Of a stretch of DNA of 64,000 nucleotides, positions 1 to 8,791 are shown piece after piece. The stretch covers positions 1 through 64,000 of the forward strand of contig JABDMW010000024.1 of assembly GCA_013001295.1 (NCBI GenBank), given 5' to 3'. The translations under genes and the position numbers were made by a program. Origin of the DNA: Hyphomonadaceae bacterium. Its GTDB lineage: Bacteria > Pseudomonadota > Alphaproteobacteria > Caulobacterales > Maricaulaceae. The first letter of the stretch is position 1. Each line of letters starts with the position of its first letter. The notes beneath the pieces were generated by a model. The model did not search any database and was not told where the DNA came from. It was given only the letters and a program-made list of their open reading frames with translations.

Positions 1-1
1 T

Positions 2-316
2 GCTTTTTCACTAGACGCGCTGGAGGATTTAGTTCATAAGGGCGGCGTTTTGGAGGCCCTGCTCGCCGTTGAGACCGCACTGGACGACATCCCGGTTCTG
101 GCCATAACGGCAGAAGAGCGAGCTGATCTAAAACAAGGACGGGCAATTGTTTTGCTTCCTTCCACCTTAGCAGCGCTCGAAGCTGCGTTTAGACCCCGCA
201 TGATCGGTGATTTGGACGCGAGCAAATATGTGCTTGCTCGGTTTGAGGATAAAGCAATTGCTCTTTGTGACGCACGCGATGGGAAATTAGTCCCAAAACG
301 TGTTTTTAATTTGTAA
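2..316 (+). CDS. truB: tRNA pseudouridine(55) synthase, C-terminal end (5' partial)
   Basis: The reading frame is open from base 2 and ends at the TAA at 314-316, so only about 104 C-terminal residues are present and the catalytic domain lies outside the window. The visible part matches the C-terminal region of TruB, which makes pseudouridine 55 in the T-loop of tRNAs: it ends in a small PUA-like segment with a run reading [20 protein letters not shown]. Position directly before rpsO and pnp is the classical truB-rpsO-pnp arrangement and is the main support for the name. The spacing to rpsO is 14 bases, so they are probably co-transcribed. Confidence 0.8.
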   Translation, partial: AFSLDALEDLVHKGGVLEALLAVETALDDIPVLAITAEERADLKQGRAIVLLPSTLAALEAAFRPRMIGDLDASKYVLARFEDKAIALCDARDGKLVPKRVFNL

Positions 317-330
317 CGATAGGAGATACG

Positions 331-600
331 ATGTCGATTACACCTGAGCGCAAAGCCGCGCTAATAAAAGAGCATGCCCAATCAGAGGGCGACACCGGTT
401 CACCGGAAGTTCAAATCGCGATCTTAACTGAACGTATTGTCAATCTGACAGAGCACTTCCAGACCAATAAAAAAGACAATCATTCCCGCCGTGGCCTGTT
501 GGCTATGGTGTCTCAGCGTAGACGTTTGCTGGACTATCTCAAAGGGAAAGACGCCGGGCGCTATCAAGCCCTGATTAAAAAGCTGGGACTACGCCGCTAA
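331..600 (+). CDS. rpsO: 30S ribosomal protein S15
   Basis: The 89-residue product is the normal length for bacterial S15, which binds 16S rRNA in the platform of the small subunit. It shows the family hallmarks: an N-terminal [16 protein letters not shown], then [17 protein letters not shown] and the [20 protein letters not shown] rRNA-binding helices. The ATG at 331 is preceded by AGGAGA at a good distance. The gene sits between truB and pnp, and a strong intrinsic terminator follows 18 bases after the stop. Confidence 0.98.
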   Translation: MSITPERKAALIKEHAQSEGDTGSPEVQIAILTERIVNLTEHFQTNKKDNHSRRGLLAMVSQRRRLLDYLKGKDAGRYQALIKKLGLRR

Positions 601-618
601 GGCAACCAGCACTCGAAG

Positions 619-641
619 GGCCGCCATGGGGGCGGCCTTTT
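619..641 (+). terminator. Rho-independent terminator after rpsO
   Basis: A perfect 7-bp GC stem (GGCCGCC at 619-625 with GGCGGCC at 631-637) closes a 5-base loop and is followed by TTTT. It lies 18 bases after the rpsO stop. Some readthrough into pnp is expected, as in other bacteria. Confidence 0.85.
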
Positions 642-643
642 GC

Positions 644-670
644 GCATATAACGATATGCAAAATACGTAT
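644..670 (+). promoter_or_regulatory. Small hairpin and palindrome in the pnp leader
   Basis: Directly after the rpsO terminator, GCATAT (644-649) pairs with ATATGC (654-659) around an AACG loop, and the palindrome ATACGTAT follows at 663-670. In other bacteria the pnp leader carries a hairpin cleaved by RNase III for autoregulation. This element is much smaller than the E. coli one, so a regulatory role is only a guess. Confidence 0.3.
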
Positions 671-689
671 GTGAAAGAAGAAACTAGAA

Positions 690-2846
690 ATGTTTGATAA
701 ACACACAGTAGAAATAGAATGGGCAGGACGTCCATTGAAACTAGAAACCGGCGGGATGGCTCGCCAAGCAGATGGCGCAGTTGTCGCCACTTATGGGGAA
801 ACCATTCTCCTTGCGACCGTATGTGCGGCCCGCAAACAAAAACCGGGTATGGATTTTTTCCCGCTGACGGTAAACTACCAAGAGAAATTTTATGCCGCGG
901 GTAAAATACCAGGCGGTTATTTCAAACGCGAAGGTCGTCCGACCGAACGCGAAACTTTGATCTCACGTTTGACCGACCGTCCGATCCGTCCGCTGTTCGT
1001 CAAAGGCTTTAAAAACGAAACACAAATCGTCATTACAGTTCTGCAACATGATCTGGAAAATGATCCGGACACGCTCGGCATGATAGCAGCTTCTGCGGCT
1101 CTGACATTATCAGGCCTGCCATTTATGGGCCCGATCGCGGCAGCACGCGTTGGCTTTATTGACGGCGAATATGTTTTACAGCCAACGATTCAGCAACTTG
1201 AAGAATCCGATCTCGATTTGGTAATCGCCGGTACTGCCGATGCGGTGATGATGGTTGAATCAGAAGCTAAAGAGCTTTCCGAAGACCAAATGCTCGGTGC
1301 TATCCAGCACGCACATGAGGGCTTCCAGCCGGTGATTGACGCGATTATTTCCTTGGCTGAAAAAGCAGCCAAAGAACCGTGGGACTTCCAAGCCCCTGAT
1401 TACTCAGCTGAGAAAAAGCTTGTTGCGAAGCTCGTCGAAAAAGACATCGCAGCGGCGTACAAGAAAACTGACAAAATGGAACGCCAAGAGGCTTTGGCTG
1501 AAGCACGTGACAAAGGTGCGGAACTTGTTGAATCGGACGAAAATCCGGACGGCATGCCAAACTCTGTGTTTGGCGAATGTTTCAAATCTATCGAGTCAGG
1601 CGTTGTTCGCTCAAGCGTGATCAAAACCGGTAAGCGGATTGATGGTCGTAAACTTGATCAAGTTCGTCAAATCGTTGGCGAAGCCGGCCTCTTGCCACGT
1701 ACACATGGTTCAGCCTTGTTTACACGCGGTGAAACGCAAGCGCTTTGTGTGGCCACACTCGGCACATCTGATGATGAGCAATTTGTTGATCAACTGACCG
1801 GTACAATTAAGAACCGCTTTTTGCTGCACTATAATTTCCCGCCATATTCTGTCGGTGAAGCCGGTCGTATGTTTGGCACAAGCCGTCGCGAAACAGGCCA
1901 CGGTAAATTGGCATGGCGCGCCCTGCAGGCAGTTCTTCCTGGACAGGAAGAATTCCCGTACACAATCCGTCTGGTTTCCGAAATCACGGAATCAAATGGA
2001 TCATCTTCAATGGCAACCGTTTGTGGGTGTTCATTGGCCATGATGGATGCAGGTGTTCCGCTAACGCGTCCGGTTTCCGGTATTGCGATGGGTCTGATCA
2101 AAGACGATGATGGCGTGGCTATCTTGTCTGATATCCTTGGTGACGAAGATCACCTTGGTGATATGGACTTTAAAGTGGCCGGTACCGAAGCAGGTATCAC
2201 CTCCTTGCAAATGGACATCAAGATTGCCGGTATCACCCAGGAAATTATGAAAGACGCCCTGACGCAAGCCAGCGGTGGACGTCTGCACATTCTTGATGAA
2301 ATGAACAAGGCTCTGAACGAATCCCGCGATGATGTTGGTGAATTTGCGCCGCGTATCGAAACCATGAAAATCCCGGTTGATAAAATCCGTGACGTGATTG
2401 GTTCTGGCGGTAAAGTTATCCGTGAAATCGTTGATACCACAGGCGCGCGCGTCAGTGTTGAAGACGACGGCACGATCAAGATCGCCTCCAATGATCAGAA
2501 GTCGATTGAAGCGGCCCGTGAATGGATCCACGGCTTAACTGCCGAGCCTGAAGAAGGTGTGATCTATGAAGGTAAAGTCGTCAAAGTGATGGACTTCGGT
2601 GCATTCGTGAACTTCTTTGGCAAACGTGACGGTCTCGTCCACGTTAGCCAGATCGCCAATGAGCGCGTCAATCATCCGTCTGATTACCTCAAAGAAGGTG
2701 ACCAGGTATGGGTCAAATTGATGGGCTTTGACAATCGCGGCAAGGTGCGTCTGTCGATGAAAGTCGTCGATCAGCACTCCGGCGAAGAAATCAAAGAAGG
2801 CGGCAAGCCTGAAAAGAAAAAGCGTAAGAGCGACGAAGAGGAATAG
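690..2846 (+). CDS. pnp: Polyribonucleotide nucleotidyltransferase (PNPase)
   Basis: This 718-residue enzyme degrades RNA 3'-to-5' by phosphorolysis and is a core component of the degradosome. The domain order is complete: a first RNase PH domain (about 1-210), an all-helical segment, a second RNase PH domain (about 315-550) with the [12 protein letters not shown] and [14 protein letters not shown] blocks, a KH domain around 555-620 with [11 protein letters not shown], and an S1 domain (about 622-690) with [13 protein letters not shown]. It ends in a charged Lys/Glu tail. The ATG at 690 lies 90 bases after rpsO, past a terminator, so pnp may have its own promoter in addition to readthrough. 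Confidence 0.98.
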   Translation: MFDKHTVEIEWAGRPLKLETGGMARQADGAVVATYGETILLATVCAARKQKPGMDFFPLTVNYQEKFYAAGKIPGGYFKREGRPTERETLISRLTDRPIRPLFVKGFKNETQIVITVLQHDLENDPDTLGMIAASAALTLSGLPFMGPIAAARVGFIDGEYVLQPTIQQLEESDLDLVIAGTADAVMMVESEAKELSEDQMLGAIQHAHEGFQPVIDAIISLAEKAAKEPWDFQAPDYSAEKKLVAKLVEKDIAAAYKKTDKMERQEALAEARDKGAELVESDENPDGMPNSVFGECFKSIESGVVRSSVIKTGKRIDGRKLDQVRQIVGEAGLLPRTHGSALFTRGETQALCVATLGTSDDEQFVDQLTGTIKNRFLLHYNFPPYSVGEAGRMFGTSRRETGHGKLAWRALQAVLPGQEEFPYTIRLVSEITESNGSSSMATVCGCSLAMMDAGVPLTRPVSGIAMGLIKDDDGVAILSDILGDEDHLGDMDFKVAGTEAGITSLQMDIKIAGITQEIMKDALTQASGGRLHILDEMNKALNESRDDVGEFAPRIETMKIPVDKIRDVIGSGGKVIREIVDTTGARVSVEDDGTIKIASNDQKSIEAAREWIHGLTAEPEEGVIYEGKVVKVMDFGAFVNFFGKRDGLVHVSQIANERVNHPSDYLKEGDQVWVKLMGFDNRGKVRLSMKVVDQHSGEEIKEGGKPEKKKRKSDEEE

Positions 2847-2871
2847 TCGATTTTACAATCTTGAAAAGAGG

Positions 2872-2899
2872 CCCGGTTGCGGAAACGCAACCGGGTTTT
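2872..2899 (+). terminator. Rho-independent terminator after pnp
   Basis: A perfect 10-bp stem (CCCGGTTGCG at 2872-2881 with CGCAACCGGG at 2886-2895) closes a GAAA tetraloop and is followed by TTTT. The reverse strand has a CTTTTC tract three bases past the stem, so it may also stop the convergent HTH-TPR gene. Confidence 0.92.
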
Positions 2900-4123
2900 C
2901 TATTTACTGAACGTATTTGGAGAAATTGCACAATTTGCCAAGCCTATTTTTTCGAGTAGCTCTTTAAACCGCTTTGATTGTCGTAGCGGATCGAAAAAAG
3001 TTCCATGCCCAAGCATATTCAACTGCCAAACCCGTTGCTCATATGCAGATTCAAGTTGCGATATTGCTTGCCCATATTGGCGCAGCCCAATATTTACCAT
3101 TGCCATGTGAAATGCACCACAGCCTTCATTTCCAAATATTTTTCTTAATTCGCCCAGCGCTTCATGTGCTTTTTTGGTATGTCCGCCTTGCGCATAGGCA
3201 TAACCCCGAAGAGCAAGAAGATCCGGGCTTCCGTCGGTTCGATTTACGCCTTCAGCGAATGTTTCGATTGCGGACTCGAAATCCCCTAAACCTGATTGGG
3301 CCAATCCGAGATTTATATAGGCTAATGGGAAGTGTGGATTTCGAGACAAAAGATCATTCATTTCGTCAATTAACTCTGAATGTCTGCGTGACAGCCACAA
3401 TATATAGGCCTTGCTGCCGGCAATGGAAAACGACGATGGCGATAAGACACGCGCCCGCTCTATCGCCGCATCGGCTTCTGAAAACCGTCCAATAACTGCA
3501 AGATATTCGCCCTGCCATTGATGCGCTGACCACAGAGATGGATTATATGTAATGGCCCTGTCAAAAGCACGCCCAGCGGCCGGCCAATCATAGCTATAAC
3601 AGGTCATTATCATGCCAAGTGCAGCATTGACTTCTGCATTGTCGGGCGCATGCGCAAGAGCTATGGAAATTGTTTCCAAAGCTTCCGGCATGGCGTCATT
3701 GGGCTTGCGTGCGCCGAACACACACAGCAATTGCAGCGCCTCCGCTTTACGGGCATAGGCAAGGACGGAATCCGGTTGTATCCGAATGACTTGGTTGAAA
3801 TCGTCTACAGCTTTTTGTAATGCGACAGTATTGACTTGATCTAATTGCAGCAGGCCTTTTTGATAAAATTCGGTTGCTTTTGCATTTAGGTCGTCAGAAG
3901 GCTGAGACGGTTTCGGTGCTGTGCTGCGCGCTGCTAGCCAAGTATCAAGTTCGCAAGTAAAGGCGTAAACGCTACTCGCGCTCCCGTGTTGCAGTCTGTG
4001 AACAGGAAGGTTTTCGTTCAACTCCCAACGCCTTACCGTGCGTTCGGCGCGATTGAAATGACGGGCTATTCGCTTCCAGGAATCCAGGCGTTGTTCTTTA
4101 TCTGCTTCACTTATTTGGTTCAT
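2900..4123 (-). CDS. HTH-TPR protein (putative transcription regulator)
   Basis: The 407-residue product starts with a MerR/excisionase-like helix-turn-helix: residues about 11-65 include LDSWKRIARHF, RTVRRWE and LPVHRLQH, and end in a segment reading SSVYAFTCELDTWL. The rest, from about residue 80, is a series of tetratricopeptide repeats seen as repeated helical pairs with conserved Ala/Gly/Tyr spacing. No catalytic domain or membrane segment was found. N-terminal domains of this type are known from TPR proteins of Acidobacteria and some Proteobacteria; their ligands are unknown. The ATG at 4123 has GAAGGGA five bases upstream. It is divergent from the secreted protein at 4278, which may be its target. 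Confidence 0.7.
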   Translation of the reverse strand: MNQISEADKEQRLDSWKRIARHFNRAERTVRRWELNENLPVHRLQHGSASSVYAFTCELDTWLAARSTAPKPSQPSDDLNAKATEFYQKGLLQLDQVNTVALQKAVDDFNQVIRIQPDSVLAYARKAEALQLLCVFGARKPNDAMPEALETISIALAHAPDNAEVNAALGMIMTCYSYDWPAAGRAFDRAITYNPSLWSAHQWQGEYLAVIGRFSEADAAIERARVLSPSSFSIAGSKAYILWLSRRHSELIDEMNDLLSRNPHFPLAYINLGLAQSGLGDFESAIETFAEGVNRTDGSPDLLALRGYAYAQGGHTKKAHEALGELRKIFGNEGCGAFHMAMVNIGLRQYGQAISQLESAYEQRVWQLNMLGHGTFFDPLRQSKRFKELLEKIGLANCAISPNTFSK

Positions 4124-4277
4124 TTGATCCCTTCCAGTCTAGACCGCCCTTATATATCAGCCGGTCATTGCTGGCCATAGGCGGCCATTGAAACCATGTC
4201 CGCTCGCGGCGGCTTGTTTTTTCTCACCGATCCCTCAATGCATACCCATCCAGTGAAATTTAACAAAGGAGAAAAAC

Positions 4278-4781
4278 ATGAAACTCAACAAACTATCCCT
4301 GTTTAAAGGGGCGGCCGTTATTGCAATTTGTATCTTGTCATCCGCGGCCTCAACGCCAACGGCATTTGCGGCAGATAAATCGTTTGTTGGAGCCTGGGAG
4401 GTCAATGTGTCTCCCGATGGTTTTCCCTTTACGATTCCCACAAATTCCACTGTGACCAGCGACAATACAATCATCAGCGCCGATCCAACTTTCGGAAGCG
4501 GTCATGGCGTTTGGGAAAAAGTCGGGAACAATAAATTCGCTGTATCTTTCACCCATATATTTAACGCCAGCCTGTCGCCGTGCTCGGCTGACGCTGGTCC
4601 GTTTGAAGAGCTCACCGTCAACGGAGTTGTCACGGTCGATTCGACCGGCGAAACTGCGTCAGGTCCTTTTCTAACCGTATACAAGGAATTGTCCGGCACT
4701 ATCCTGTGCGCATTTGGGGGCGACGTTTCCATGACCAGATATAATGTAGATTACGATATTATTTCGACTCTGGACGAATAA
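4278..4781 (+). CDS. Small secreted protein of unknown function
   Basis: The 167-residue product has a clear Sec signal peptide: KLNKLSLFK, a hydrophobic core and a probable cleavage after the AFA of PTAFAADKS near residue 31. The mature part is about 135 residues, rich in Thr/Ser/Gly with alternating hydrophobics, and has two Cys (in LSPCSADAG and ILCAFGG) that could form a disulphide. The beta-rich pattern starting KSFVGAWEVN resembles small lipocalin-like or immunoglobulin-like exported proteins, but no family was recognised. AAAGGAGAAA precedes the ATG. It is divergent from the HTH-TPR gene. Confidence 0.7.
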   Translation: MKLNKLSLFKGAAVIAICILSSAASTPTAFAADKSFVGAWEVNVSPDGFPFTIPTNSTVTSDNTIISADPTFGSGHGVWEKVGNNKFAVSFTHIFNASLSPCSADAGPFEELTVNGVVTVDSTGETASGPFLTVYKELSGTILCAFGGDVSMTRYNVDYDIISTLDE

Positions 4782-4812
4782 GACACTCCAACCGTTAATG
4801 AAACGGGGCGCC

Positions 4813-4835
4813 GTGGCGACAGTTATTGTCGCCAC
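4813..4835 (+). terminator. GC-rich hairpin after the secreted-protein gene (no U tract)
   Basis: GTGGCGACA (4813-4821) pairs perfectly with TGTCGCCAC (4827-4835) around a 5-base loop, 32 bases after the stop of the secreted protein. No T run follows on either strand, so it may be a transcript-end stabiliser or an incomplete terminator. Confidence 0.4.
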
Positions 4836-4912
4836 TATCGCCTTGAAAGGCCATACCGTCGCAGGCTTAAGTCCGGCGTGGACGCGTGGCGCAATTGCGT
4901 TAAACTAATGCC

Positions 4913-6196
4913 ATGGCGAATGCGAAGCTAAATTTTGATGTTGTTATTGTTGGAGGCGGCTTGGTCGGCCTGACCGCGGCCCTTGCCTGTGCACAAGCCG
5001 GTTTTAAGATCGGTATTGTTGATCTCAAAGAACCTACGCTTCAGCTCAATGAAAGTTTTGACGGTCGCTCGTCTGCGATTGCTGCGGCCAGCTTTAAAAT
5101 GATGCGCGCCCTGGGCGTTGCGGATGCCTTGGCCGAAGCAAATGACAACCATGCTGGCGCGATTACAAAAATCCTTGTCAGCGACGGCGAGGCGGGGCAG
5201 GCGCCGTCGCCATTGACCTTATACTTCGACTCCGCGCAGATTGCGGAGGCAAATGAAGGCGAACCCTTGGGCTATATGGTTGAAAATCGCCGCATGCGCT
5301 TGGCGCTCATTCAAGTAGCCGAACAATCTGAACATATTCACTGGATCGCGCCGGCGCGGATAACGGATATTGAAGCGGGTCCGGCGCAAAGCAAGATCGC
5401 TCTAGAAGACGGGCGAGCGCTTAGCGCAGCGCTTGTGGTAGCAGCGGATGGACGCAATTCATTTGTACGCAAACAGGCAGGCATTGGCGTCACCGAATGG
5501 CCGTGCAACCAATCGGCACTTGTTACAACCGTTGAACATGATCTGCCCCACGAAGGCGTGGCACACGAACTGTTCCTGCCGAGCGGCCCGTTTGCGATTT
5601 TACCGCTTACGGGCAATCGCGCCAGTATTGTCTGGACAGAAACGCCGCGGGCTGCGGAAGCGGCAATGGCGTTAAGCGATGCGCAGTTCGAAGCTGAACT
5701 CGCGCGACGATTTGGCGACTTTTTAGGGGAGGTCAAAGTGATCGCGCCGCGATGGTCGTACCCGTTGAGCTTTGTTCATGCCAAATCTTATACGGCGCCG
5801 CGAACCGTTCTCATCGGAGATGCCGCTCATGCCATCCATCCGATAGCAGGGCAGGGCTTTAATATGGGACTGCGCGACGCGGCGGCCCTCGCCGAAATTC
5901 TCGTCCAGGCCCGCGCCGAAGGCCGCGATATTGGTTCGGAACTGGCACTCGCAGAGTTTGAGGATTGGCGCAAGTTTGACAATACCCTGCTGGTCCACGC
6001 GTGTGATATATTTAACCGTTTGTTTTCCAATAATATCGGACCGCTCAAACATGCCAGACGACTTGGACTTGGTCTGGTCGATAAAGTTGCGCCAGCCCGC
6101 GGTTTTTTCATGCGCGAGGCCAGCGGCCAAACCGGTGAACTGCCACCACTATTGCGAGGCCAGGCCTATAGTGAACCAACAAAGAGAGCCTCATGA
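4913..6196 (+). CDS. UbiH/UbiF/Coq6-family FAD-dependent hydroxylase
   Basis: This 427-residue protein has the features of flavin monooxygenases that hydroxylate the ubiquinone ring: an N-terminal dinucleotide-binding motif VIVGGGLVGL (residues 12-21), a central FAD/NADPH contact stretch LVVAADGRNS, and the second FAD motif GDAAHAIHPIAGQGFNMGLR starting at residue 302. Length and motif order match UbiH/UbiF/Coq6; which ring position is oxidised cannot be told from sequence. The ATG at 4913 is the first in frame. The stop overlaps the ATG of the ArsC-like gene by four bases, so the two are co-translated. Confidence 0.85.
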   Translation: MANAKLNFDVVIVGGGLVGLTAALACAQAGFKIGIVDLKEPTLQLNESFDGRSSAIAAASFKMMRALGVADALAEANDNHAGAITKILVSDGEAGQAPSPLTLYFDSAQIAEANEGEPLGYMVENRRMRLALIQVAEQSEHIHWIAPARITDIEAGPAQSKIALEDGRALSAALVVAADGRNSFVRKQAGIGVTEWPCNQSALVTTVEHDLPHEGVAHELFLPSGPFAILPLTGNRASIVWTETPRAAEAAMALSDAQFEAELARRFGDFLGEVKVIAPRWSYPLSFVHAKSYTAPRTVLIGDAAHAIHPIAGQGFNMGLRDAAALAEILVQARAEGRDIGSELALAEFEDWRKFDNTLLVHACDIFNRLFSNNIGPLKHARRLGLGLVDKVAPARGFFMREASGQTGELPPLLRGQAYSEPTKRAS

Positions 6197-6531
6197 ATTT
6201 CTACACATTAAAGACGTGTGACACTTGTCGCAAAGCACAAAAAGAACTGACCGCAGCCGGCAAGGAATTTACGAGCTTTGATGTCCGCGCCGACTGTATT
6301 AGCGCTGAAAAATTGAAAGCTTGGATAAATAAAGTGGAGTGGCAAAAGTTATTGAATACGCGTTCGACCACGTGGCGCGGCCTCGATGATGCAGACAAAT
6401 CCGATATGTCGGAGGAAAAAGCAGTCGCGTTAATGGCCGCCCATCCGACATTGATCAAACGCCCGATTATTGAAAAGGACGATGCCGTCTATGTGGGGTG
6501 GACACCGGCCACAAAAGCTGCAGTTCTTTAG
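6193..6531 (+). CDS. ArsC/Spx-family thioredoxin-fold protein
   Basis: The 112-residue protein has the family pattern: an N-terminal strand ending in a CDTC motif (residues 9-12), a central NTRSTTWRGL region, and a TLIKRPII block near residue 90 followed by a VGW turn. Family members include arsenate reductase ArsC, YffB and Spx. There is no ars context, and the length fits the YffB-type group, which is often annotated as arsenate reductase without evidence of that activity. It overlaps the Ubi hydroxylase gene by ATGA. Confidence 0.8.
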   Translation: MNFYTLKTCDTCRKAQKELTAAGKEFTSFDVRADCISAEKLKAWINKVEWQKLLNTRSTTWRGLDDADKSDMSEEKAVALMAAHPTLIKRPIIEKDDAVYVGWTPATKAAVL

Positions 6532-6540
6532 AATAGCGTA

Positions 6541-6738
6541 TTAGTCAAGCTCTCTGGCTTCGTCCGGGAGCATAATCGGCACGCCTTCGCGGATCTGATA
6601 GGCAAGCTTGGCTTTCTTGCTGATCAATTCCCCGGCCTCCCGGTCATATTGCAATGGACCGCCACTGACAGGGCAAATCAGAATTTCCAACAAGCGCGGA
6701 TCAATCGGTGCTGACTCTGTTTTTTCAGTATCACTCAT
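6541..6738 (-). CDS. Trm112-family small protein
   Basis: The 65-residue protein contains the core of Trm112/YcaR-type proteins: [18 protein letters not shown], then [20 protein letters not shown]. Trm112 proteins in other organisms act as small activators of methyltransferases; the bacterial role is not firmly established. Only one Cys of the zinc motif is obvious (in ICPVSG), which is usual for the bacterial version. It is the last gene of the reverse-strand thioredoxin/LON operon, 8 bases after the LON gene, and is convergent with the ArsC-like gene. Confidence 0.85.
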   Translation of the reverse strand: MSDTEKTESAPIDPRLLEILICPVSGGPLQYDREAGELISKKAKLAYQIREGVPIMLPDEARELD

Positions 6739-6746
6739 CTCGACAC

Positions 6747-7424
6747 CTATTGAACAGGACGGTCATTGCCGTCTTTTGGCGTATTGGAATACAGATGCAT
6801 CAAACCGATCAAAAGGCGGCGGCGCGCATCGGGGCTTTCCGCTTCGAGCAAGGATTGTTTATCTTCGGGACCAAACGGGCTGATCATGGCAGCCTGGTCA
6901 ACAAGCCGATTGAGCGGCACATCTTTCAATCCGTCCCAGTCCACCTGAACGCCCAGGGATTTGGCGAAGTTTTTCATCGCCATAGTCAGGGCAGAGCGCT
7001 CGCCTTTTGAGGCGGTAAAAGCTTCCGGTTCCTGTTTGTCGTCATGGACATTGATGTCGTCTTCAAACCCGTCAAAGCTGATTTCGGCCTGTTTGTAAGG
7101 CGTTTTTACATCCGCCAGCTTCTTGATCTTGAACCGCTTCAAGCCGCGCAACACAATCATATAGCGGCCGTCACTGGTTTCGGCGAATTGAACCAGACGT
7201 CCGAGACTGCCCGTTGAATTGAGCCGACCATCATTTCCTGAAGGTTGCACCATACCAATCAACCGATCCCCTTTCAGGGCGTCGTCGACCATATTCATAT
7301 ATCGGGGTTCAAAAATATTCAGGGGCAAATCGCAGCCCGGCAAAAGCACAGTCCCGTTCAGAGGGAAGACAGGCACAACGCCAGGGCGGGTTCGTTTCGC
7401 GAGGGCTTTCATATGGGCACTCAT
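6747..7424 (-). CDS. LON peptidase substrate-binding domain protein
   Basis: The 225-residue protein corresponds to the N-terminal (substrate-recognition) domain of Lon protease without its ATPase or protease parts. The family block is visible as [19 protein letters not shown] followed by [14 protein letters not shown] and the IGMVQPSG strand. Stand-alone LON_substr_bdg proteins are common in alphaproteobacteria next to thioredoxin and Trm112 genes, as here; the function is unknown but adaptor or quality-control roles are suspected. It lies 16 bases after the CnoX-like gene and 8 before Trm112. Confidence 0.88.
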   Translation of the reverse strand: MSAHMKALAKRTRPGVVPVFPLNGTVLLPGCDLPLNIFEPRYMNMVDDALKGDRLIGMVQPSGNDGRLNSTGSLGRLVQFAETSDGRYMIVLRGLKRFKIKKLADVKTPYKQAEISFDGFEDDINVHDDKQEPEAFTASKGERSALTMAMKNFAKSLGVQVDWDGLKDVPLNRLVDQAAMISPFGPEDKQSLLEAESPDARRRLLIGLMHLYSNTPKDGNDRPVQ

Positions 7425-7440
7425 GGGGTCACTCTATCCT

Positions 7441-8361
7441 TTACGCGAACAAAATGGAAGACAGGCGTTTGCGGCCTTCAATCGCAACTTCCGAATCAAC
7501 GCCTTCGGCTTCAAATATAGTCAGCAGAAACTTACGTGCCGCTTCATCATCATGGGCCCGATTTTTCTCTATGGAATACAGCAAATGCTCGACCGCGTTT
7601 TGATTATCGCCTTTAGCCGCCAAAACTTTCGCAAGCTCCAGCCGCGCGTCCAGATCATCCGGATTGGCATCAACAGCGGCTTGTTGAGCCAGTGGCCCGT
7701 CCTCAGCAATTTCTGGCGCTCCGCCGACGCCGTCTAAAAGGGACAAAGCCGCCATGGCACTGGCGACAGCCGGATGCGTCTGCATGCTGTCTGGCGCCTG
7801 TTCTAACAGGCCGCGTGCCTGATCCTCAGCACCACTATCAATATACATCCGGGCAAGTCCGCCGAGAGCATCCCCGTTTTCCGGGTTCATTTGCAAAGCT
7901 TCTGCATAATCTTGGGCTGCGCCGCCGGGATCGCCCGCTGCCAAACTGTCTTGCGCCCGCGCCACCAGGGCTTCAGCTTCGGCGACCACATCGGTGGCGC
8001 CGGTCAGCTTTCCGACAAATTTACGCAGCTCACTTTCCGGTTGGGCACCATTAAATCCGTCGACGGGTTGTCCATCTACGAAGGCATAAACGGTCGGGAC
8101 CGATTGCACGCGCAATTGTCCGGCAATGGCCTGGTTCTCATCAATATTGATTTTGACCAATTTTACTTTGCCAGCCTCTTCCGTAACGACTTTTTCAAGC
8201 GCCGGCATCATTTGCTTACAGGGCCCGCACCAAGGCGCCCAAAAATCGACGATAACGGGCACAGTTTTAGAGGCCTCAATGACATCCGCCATAAAGCTCA
8301 TATCATTGCTGTCTATGATCGAGGGTGCTGAAGCCGCGCCGTTTTGTAATGAATTGTCCAT
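7441..8361 (-). CDS. cnoX: Thioredoxin-TPR protein, CnoX (YbbN)-like co-chaperone
   Basis: The 306-residue product has an N-terminal thioredoxin fold (about residues 20-125) with active site WCGPCK and cis-Pro in SVPTVYAF, followed by a C-terminal TPR-like helical region (about 135-300). E. coli CnoX protects substrates from oxidation and hands them to GroEL/DnaK, and has lost the second redox pair; here both cysteines are present, so this version can be redox-active, as in other alphaproteobacteria. Its thioredoxin domain closely resembles the adjacent TrxA-like protein, pointing to a tandem duplication. Confidence 0.85.
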   Translation of the reverse strand: MDNSLQNGAASAPSIIDSNDMSFMADVIEASKTVPVIVDFWAPWCGPCKQMMPALEKVVTEEAGKVKLVKINIDENQAIAGQLRVQSVPTVYAFVDGQPVDGFNGAQPESELRKFVGKLTGATDVVAEAEALVARAQDSLAAGDPGGAAQDYAEALQMNPENGDALGGLARMYIDSGAEDQARGLLEQAPDSMQTHPAVASAMAALSLLDGVGGAPEIAEDGPLAQQAAVDANPDDLDARLELAKVLAAKGDNQNAVEHLLYSIEKNRAHDDEAARKFLLTIFEAEGVDSEVAIEGRKRLSSILFA

Positions 8362-8375
8362 AATCGTCTCTTTTT

Positions 8376-8732
8376 CTAAACGAGCGCCGCCCGTCCCAAT
8401 TGCTTGTCGATAAAGGCTTTTACTGCGCTTTCCGGCAGGCCGCCTTTAAACATATCAACCGGCTTGCCGTCTTTAAAGGCAAATACCGCTGGAATGCCCA
8501 TAACGCGGAGTTGTCCGGCAATGCCTTTTTCGTCATCGACATTGACTTTGACCAGTTTCACGGCGCCATCTTCGGCTTTCACCAAGCGCTCAATGACCGG
8601 CATCAGGTTTTTGCACGGGCCACACCAAGGCGCCCAGAAGTCGACCAATACCGGGACCGACTTAGAGGGCTCGATAACATCTTTGATGAAATCCGCGTCC
8701 GTGGTGCTGCTGATATGTTCTACATCGCTCAT
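8376..8732 (-). CDS. trxA: Thioredoxin
   Basis: The 118-residue protein is a single thioredoxin domain with the active site VDFWAPWCGPCKNLMP around residues 32-47 and the cis-Pro motif GIPAVFAF. It would reduce protein disulphides in the cytoplasm with thioredoxin reductase. It ends 14 bases before the CnoX-like gene and shares with it several identical stretches (VDFWAPWCGPCK, AIAGQLRV-like, and GxxPES). Because other trx genes may exist elsewhere, the symbol is by family, not proven orthology. Confidence 0.85.
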   Translation of the reverse strand: MSDVEHISSTTDADFIKDVIEPSKSVPVLVDFWAPWCGPCKNLMPVIERLVKAEDGAVKLVKVNVDDEKGIAGQLRVMGIPAVFAFKDGKPVDMFKGGLPESAVKAFIDKQLGRAALV

Positions 8733-8791
8733 AATTTGTTCCTTTAAGGCTATTTTATACCCAATATGGGCTGCGAAAGCGCGATTTCAAC

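Noticed and set aside
2061-2531. A 156-codon reverse-strand ORF in pnp
   Set aside because: It overlaps the KH and second RNase PH domains of a clear PNPase gene and reflects its codon composition.
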